NCBI GenBank assembly: GCA_907164885.2
Contig: OU015490.1
Span: 221,882,727 to 221,946,726, forward strand
Length of the DNA stretch: 64,000 nt
From: Dolomedes plantarius
Taxonomy: Eukaryota > Arthropoda > Arachnida > Araneae > Dolomedidae
Direction: 5' to 3'
Under the pieces are notes generated by a model. It was not told the origin of the DNA, ran no database searches, and saw nothing but the letters and a program-made list of their open reading frames with translations. Of the stretch, positions 59,773-64,000 are shown in pieces. Numbering within the stretch: the stretch's first letter is position 1; the number at the start of each line of letters is the position of its first letter. The position numbers and the translations under genes are program-made.

Positions 59773-59808
59773 TCCCAACATATACATATGTATGTATATG
59801 TTGGGAAT
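59771..59808. repeat. Perfect 18-bp hairpin at the LTR edge
   Basis: ATTCCCAACATATACATA pairs exactly with 59791-59808 across the 2-nt loop TG. The right arm is 8 bp of flank plus the first 10 bp of the LTR; the left arm is an inverted copy of it. Confidence 0.95.
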
Positions 59809-59936
59809 TCATTTCTCCCACGCGCATGTCCGGATGTGTTAAAGGGCAGAGAGTCACGTAAACTTTTTGATATCTTTTACTTTTATTTTGACTCTTGGCA
59901 TCACGAGCTTGTGACGCGTGATGAATCTTTAGAATT
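59799..59936 (+). repeat. 5' LTR, first 138 bp only
   Basis: Aligns without gaps to 61718-61855 with about a dozen differences; similarity stops at GAATCTTTAGAATT. Confidence 0.9.
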
Positions 59937-59942
59937 AGGTTA

Positions 59943-61309
59943 ATCATCAGATAAAACCATTGGGTTCTTGAGAATTCCTGAACTGGACGAAGTGACTATT
60001 ATTAAACTAGTCCAGACAGATGCATTCAAAGAAGAGTTGAAAGCATTCGAGAACGGAAAGTGTTTAAAATCTAAGATACTCCCATTGAATCCTTTCATCG
60101 AAAATGGAATTCTACGAGTTGGAGGACGTTTAAGAAATTCTAACCTAACAATTTGCCAAAAATATCAGATTATACTTCCAAAGAAACATCACATCACAGA
60201 TTTAATAATTAAACATTGTCACGAAAGTACACTCCATAGTGGAACTCAACTTACGATGTTGACCATTCGTCAAAATTTCTGGATAGTTAATGCTAGAAAT
60301 GCCGTAAAGAAAATTATACATAACTGTGTGAAATGTTTCAAAAGTAGGCCACATTTAAGTACTCAGCTGATGGCAGATCTTCCGTCGGCTCGTGTGATGC
60401 CAGATAGGGCTTTCTCTAAGGTAGGAATTGACTTCGCCGGACCATTCATGATTAAATCACGCAAAGGAAGAGGTATAAGACTAACCAAATGTTACGTGTG
60501 CTTATATATATGATTTTGCACCAAAGCTATACATCTTGAACTAGTTAGTGATCTGTCTACTGAGGCATTTTTCGCATCTTTAAGGCGATTTATCGCAAGC
60601 CGTGGAAAGCCTCCGCAAATATTCTCTGATCAAGGTACAAATTTTAGAGGTGCAGAACGTGAATTGAGTAACATCATAGTTACCCTTTCATCAGATGAAC
60701 TTCTCCATCAGTATTTTGCGGAAGAACGTATTCGTTGGAGCTTCTATCCTCCGGCTGCCCCACATTTTGGCGGCCTTTGGGAAATAGGTGTGAAGCAGAT
60801 GAAAGGACACTTGAAACGAACAATTGGTGAACAAATACTGACTTACGAGGAGTTTTTTACTCTCATCACCCAAGTTGAAGCTTGCTTAAATTCAAGACCG
60901 GTCGTTGCGATTTCAAACGATCCTGATGACTTGAATCCTCTTACACCAGGACACTTCCTTATAGGAACTGCGCTAACGTCGTTACCTGATCCCGAACTAA
61001 CAATGTCTACGTGCCACCAGTCGAGAGATGGAAGGTAACACAGCGTATTTTCCAAAGTTTTTGGAAACTATGGTCCACGGACTACCTTTATCAGTTGCAA
61101 CAGAGATCCAAGTGGTTGAAGACCAAACCGAACTTGAAAATAAAGGACTTAGTGCTTTTAAAAGACAATAGTCTGCCCCCTTTAAAATGGAAGATGGGCA
61201 GAGACGTTTTCCTGGTGCTGATAACAACATTCGAGTTGTGAAATTAAAAACTTATCGTGGAGAATTTAAACGTCCCATTTATAAACTAGCTCTTAAACTT
61301 AACACTTAA
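59943..61309 (+). pseudogene. BEL/Pao integrase and C-terminal domain
   Basis: In order: LKSKILPLNPFIENGILRVG before the zinc-binding region (HCHESTLHSGTQLTMLTIR, CVKCF; 59968-60360); GIDFAGPF with the first Asp; a single TGA at 60511-60513; TKAIHLELVSDLSTEAFF, FSDQGTNFRGAERELS with the second Asp and PPAAPHFGGLWEIGVKQ with the Glu (to about 61000). After a frameshift near 61000 come VERWKVTQRIFQSFWKLWS and LPPLKWKMGR, and after another near 61205 a final RPIYKL, ending with TAA 61307-61309 (DUF5641-like). The catalytic triad is preserved but one stop and two frameshifts inactivate it. There is no start codon of its own: coding sequence follows the LTR fragment directly. Confidence 0.88.
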
Positions 61310-61332
61310 CACTTAACTCTTAAACTTAACAC

Positions 61333-61433
61333 TTAAAACGAACAATTGGTGAACAAATACTGACTTGCGGGGAGTTTTTTACTCTCAGGACCCAAGTTGA
61401 AGCTTGCTTAAATTCAAGACCGATCGTTGCGAC
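61333..61433 (+). repeat. Second copy of about 100 bp of integrase sequence
   Basis: ACGAACAATTGGTGAACAAA through CAAGACCG.TCGTTGCGA repeats 60815-60912 with about seven differences, downstream of the gene's stop. Short CTTAAACTTAACACTTAA repeats lie at the junction (61290-61335). Confidence 0.9.
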
Positions 61434-61704
61434 CTACCTATTTTACCTATTTCATAATTCATATATTATTTTAATGTTTTCTATGTGTATATGCTTTATA
61501 TAATTTTTAGGTTTGCTATTGATATTCTGTTTAGTATTAGTTTAATTATTAGTTTCTGTTAGAAGTTATAATAATAGAATTATTTGTGAAAATTATTATT
61601 ATTATTATAGTTTGCCTTTGTTTATATTCATTAGGTAAGTATGTAAGTATTTAATGGTGAAATTTAATTCCTGTTTAATATAAGTTTGTATGAACTACTG
61701 TTCA

Positions 61705-61717
61705 TGGCGGGGGAGGA
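61705..61717 (+). promoter_or_regulatory. Polypurine tract of the second BEL/Pao element
   Basis: TGGCGGGGGAGGA lies directly before the 3' LTR start TGTTGGG. Confidence 0.7.
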
Positions 61718-62031
61718 TGTTGGGAATTAATTTCACCCACGTGCATGTCCGGGTGTGTTAAAGGGCGGAGAGTCACGTGAACTTTTTGATATGTTTTACT
61801 TTTATTTTGACTCTTGGCATCACGAGCTCATGACGCGTGCTGAATCTTTAGAATTTAATTTAATTTCATTTCTTTTTATGTATAAAAATTGAAAATATTG
61901 TAACATAGATTAAAGCTCTTAAATATCAATCTTTGAAGTCCTTCTTGAAGCATGCTTGGATGTTTTATTTGAGATGAATACTTGAACTTGATAGACTTAC
62001 TTGAATATGAACTACAATTCGTGATCAAACA
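61718..62031 (+). repeat. 3' LTR, 314 bp
   Basis: TGTTGGGAATT to CAAACA; the end is fixed by the GTATA duplication that follows. Confidence 0.85.
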
Positions 62032-62032
62032 G

Positions 62033-62066
<34 letters not shown>

Positions 62067-62960
62067 CAAATAATAACCAACCTGATGCAGCTATAATGGG
62101 CCATTATTTTATCTGATGTACTCATAATGGGCCAACAATGATGGATCATCAGTATCACCCATCACAACATCAATGGGCCATCTATTTAATCTTTTATGGA
62201 AAAAAATCAATTCTACAATATCATAAAATTGGAAAGAAAAGGAACTAAAAACATGATGTATATTTTTAAACTGGTTTATTTATTTTATAACTACAGTACA
62301 ACTACACTAAATATATGAAACATAAGTATAAATGAAACATAACTTTATTAACTTAAACATCTAAACTTAAATTTACTTAAAAACATTTAATTAAATAGCT
62401 ATTAAACATTTAGACTTTTAATTAAATAACTATTTAAATTATTATTATTTTCCACAACACACTATTCCTATTTTGGGCCGGGCTGGCCCAATACAGGGAC
62501 AATGGAACGATTCCTGATCTCATGATGGTTCACTCTATTTTGACAATGGAATCAAGTTTTTTATTATTTAATCACTGTAAAATTTGATTTATACATACTA
62601 TCGTAATGAATAATAGCTTAAGTCAATAAACAGGCATTATAGTACTTAAATATTTTTTTTTTAAATTCACTAAGCTTAACAGATTTCTTAAGTAGAAGGT
62701 AAAACAAACACGAATGTTCTTCTCTCTAGCAGAATACACCTTACACTTCGCACAAAGTAAAGGAATGAACTGAATCCCGATGCTAAGGGACCCTCGCAGG
62801 TAGTAGCCAATGACCCTCATCCCTTCTACTGCCTTAGGTAACTATAGACCCTTAATTTCTCGACATTCCTAAAGGGTGGCCCGTTGTAGAGACATGGCCC
62901 ACTATAGTTGCATTTACCTTATTGTTTTCCATTCATTGTCAGTCGGGATTTAACAGTGGC

Positions 62961-63060
62961 AAACCAGCGGTTATATTCTATTACAATAAGATACAAGCAG
63001 GAGTTGATGTAGTCGATCAAATGTGCAGCTATTACATGGTATCCCACATGTCACTAAAAT
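62961..63060 (+). pseudogene. piggyBac transposase core fragment in copy C
   Basis: Reads AVIFYYNKIQAGVDVVDQMC and SYYMVSHMS, the same NKxKxGVDxVDQM block as at 5703-5804 and slightly better preserved in its second half (DQMCSYY). No start and no upstream domains; stops follow. Non-functional. Confidence 0.75.
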
Positions 63061-63367
63061 GAACAATATCATTGTTTTTTGGGTTTTTGGACCTAATAAG
63101 AATGAATTCGCAAGTTGTCCTTAGATCCAATAAACCGGACAGTTTGGAAATAAGGCGATTTATTTGCATTCTTTGGCCTTCAATTATAAATATATCTCAG
63201 TATTATCAACATTTTACATCTTGACATAAAACGTAGAATTATTATTTTCAATTTGAAAAAAGACAGATTACTATAAAATGAATAATCAAGGTTGAAAAAG
63301 ACGTTGCACTTTGTGCCACGTGCGCTTGCTGGTGTTCCAAAAATTGGCGCGCCCGCTGAAGGGTTAA

Positions 63368-64000
63368 AAAATAAAGAAATGCTTCAAGTTAGTAATGAGT
63401 CACTAAAACATTTAGAGAGTTTATTTACAAAAACTATGTTTTAAAAGTTTTTTTAATGTTGAAAGCGTTCCAACGTATACACAGTTAGACTTGGTGGCTA
63501 CTTCAATTTGGAGTATCCTATCGGTAAATCAAATTTGCTCCCAATGAGGAGACTATAAAGAAACATTCAAGCGTTGGCCAGGATTTGAACACAAGGCCTA
63601 TTAGCTGGCAGTATGCATCACTAACCATTATACAAAGTAGCAGCTATTTATTTTTTTTTTTTCAGTCTATTCATGGACTCTGCTTTCTCTCTCTTTTTTC
63701 CCAATACCTGCTCGTTTGTTCTTCATTAACTGGGAACACTACAATCCTTTTTTGCTACACTAGGACTCGTTATTCCGGTACCTACTGTAACTGAAGGGTC
63801 CAGGGGAAAAACTAGTTTGCTCCAAAAACTTTGTTCTGAGAAAAACAAATTTGAATGTAGGACTAAAGGGGTTTTTCCCAGCACACCGAAACTTTATTGC
63901 TATTTTTAATGGCTTTAAAGTGGTTCTACCCCAGATATGAATGCACGTGGTGTTAGTACTCCTTGAAAGATAGAAGATAGCACTGCTAACTCATTTTCGT
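63368..64000. other. Unassigned DNA to window end
   Basis: Apart from the tRNA-like segment at 63570-63635 nothing was recognised; a 69-codon frame at 63585-63794 overlaps it and is probably chance. Confidence 0.45.
63570..63635 (-). repeat. tRNA-like segment (SINE head or tRNA pseudogene)
   Basis: On the minus strand TAATGGTTAGTGATGC resembles an A box and GTGTTCAAATCCTGGC a B box, about 35 nt apart. The flanking acceptor stem is not convincing and no body with known ends follows. It differs from the SINE at 48557-48723. Confidence 0.5.

Larger units (their letters stand above)
59799..62031 (+). mobile_element. BEL/Pao retrotransposon remnant, LTR fused to integrase
   Basis: A 5-bp duplication GTATA flanks TGTTGGGAATT at 59799 and ...AAACA at 62031 (59794-59798, 62032-62036). 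The 5' LTR is cut after 138 bp and followed at once by integrase-region sequence; gag, protease, RT and RNase H are gone. A complete 3' LTR closes the element. It is a different family from the 29711-35206 element: LTRs are shorter (314 versus about 570 bp), although both begin TGTTGG. Confidence 0.88.
59546..62919. mobile_element. TA-flanked inverted-repeat element, itself interrupted
   Basis: The left end CGGTAAACGCACCAGTAATG and reverse-complemented right end AGGTAAATGCAACTATAGTG, both followed by GGCC, are flanked by TA (59544-59545, 62920-62921). The breakpoints match where copy C loses alignment to copies A and B. TAATGGGCCA-type motifs recur inside near 62096, 62130 and 62174. Excluding the retrotransposon it is about 1.1 kb. 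No transposase was recognised; TA target fits Tc1/mariner/pogo. Confidence 0.65.
59398..63363 (+). mobile_element. Short piggyBac-like element, copy C, split by nested elements
   Basis: TTAA at 59394-59397 with CCCTTCCAGCGGGTGCGCCC on the left and GGCGCGCCCGCTGAAGGG with TTAA (63364-63367) on the right. The left 148 bp and the right 444 bp together cover the same blocks as copies A and B (about 580 bp), so the intervening 3.37 kb was added later, at a TA inside the element. Confidence 0.85.

Overview
The window reads as eukaryotic, very AT-rich, repeat-dominated intergenic DNA from an arthropod genome. The element mix (many Tc1/mariner copies, TTAA-flanked piggyBac-like elements, hAT, Tigger/pogo, BEL/Pao retrotransposons, RNase H-bearing LINE 3' ends, tRNA-derived SINEs, long TA microsatellites) would suit a spider or another chelicerate; that placement is inference from memory of such families. 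I find no convincing host protein gene, rRNA or functional tRNA. The one stretch that might be a host exon is a reading frame at 19.3-19.7 kb on the minus strand, and I cannot name it.

Layout. 0-9 kb: AT-rich DNA with a deleted Tigger (2658-3585), two copies of a short piggyBac-like family in opposite orientation (5518-6097, 7210-7790), and a second Tigger (7796-8739) whose transposase is split by a 241-bp TTAA-flanked element. 9-14 kb: a mariner relic, a nearly complete Tc1 element with two stops, a LINE tail, and a mariner fragment in which 140 bp of the transposase helix-turn-helix region is tandemly triplicated. 14-29 kb: mostly AT-rich DNA with tandem repeats, plus an uninterrupted 346-codon Tc1-type transposase (23552-24592) whose element sits inside the long inverted repeat of an older mariner.

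28.7-37 kb: a foldback element, then a hAT-type element (8-bp duplication CAACCAAC) whose TA microsatellite received a two-LTR BEL/Pao retrotransposon lacking reverse transcriptase, then a piggyBac deletion derivative carrying a hAT miniature element. 37-47 kb: a degraded Tc1 element and an array of roughly 1.34-kb tandem units (about 39.8-47.1 kb), itself invaded by a SINE, a 244-bp miniature element, a mariner and a hAT element with perfect 8-bp duplication. 48-64 kb: a SINE abutting a TTAA-flanked element, a 5'-truncated LINE, more tandem repeats, a 764-bp foldback, a roughly 280-bp satellite, and a three-layer nest (piggyBac-like, then a TA-flanked element, then BEL/Pao) at 59.4-63.4 kb.

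The genes do not form a pathway. What the window records is an order of insertion: element ends and target-site duplications show which copy landed in which. The most notable points are the readable nests, the only intact transposase, two BEL/Pao insertions into TA repeats, and four almost perfect short-spacer hairpins that look like template-switch scars. I found no evidence of a wholly new system. Coordinates of element ends were read by eye from terminal motifs and duplications.
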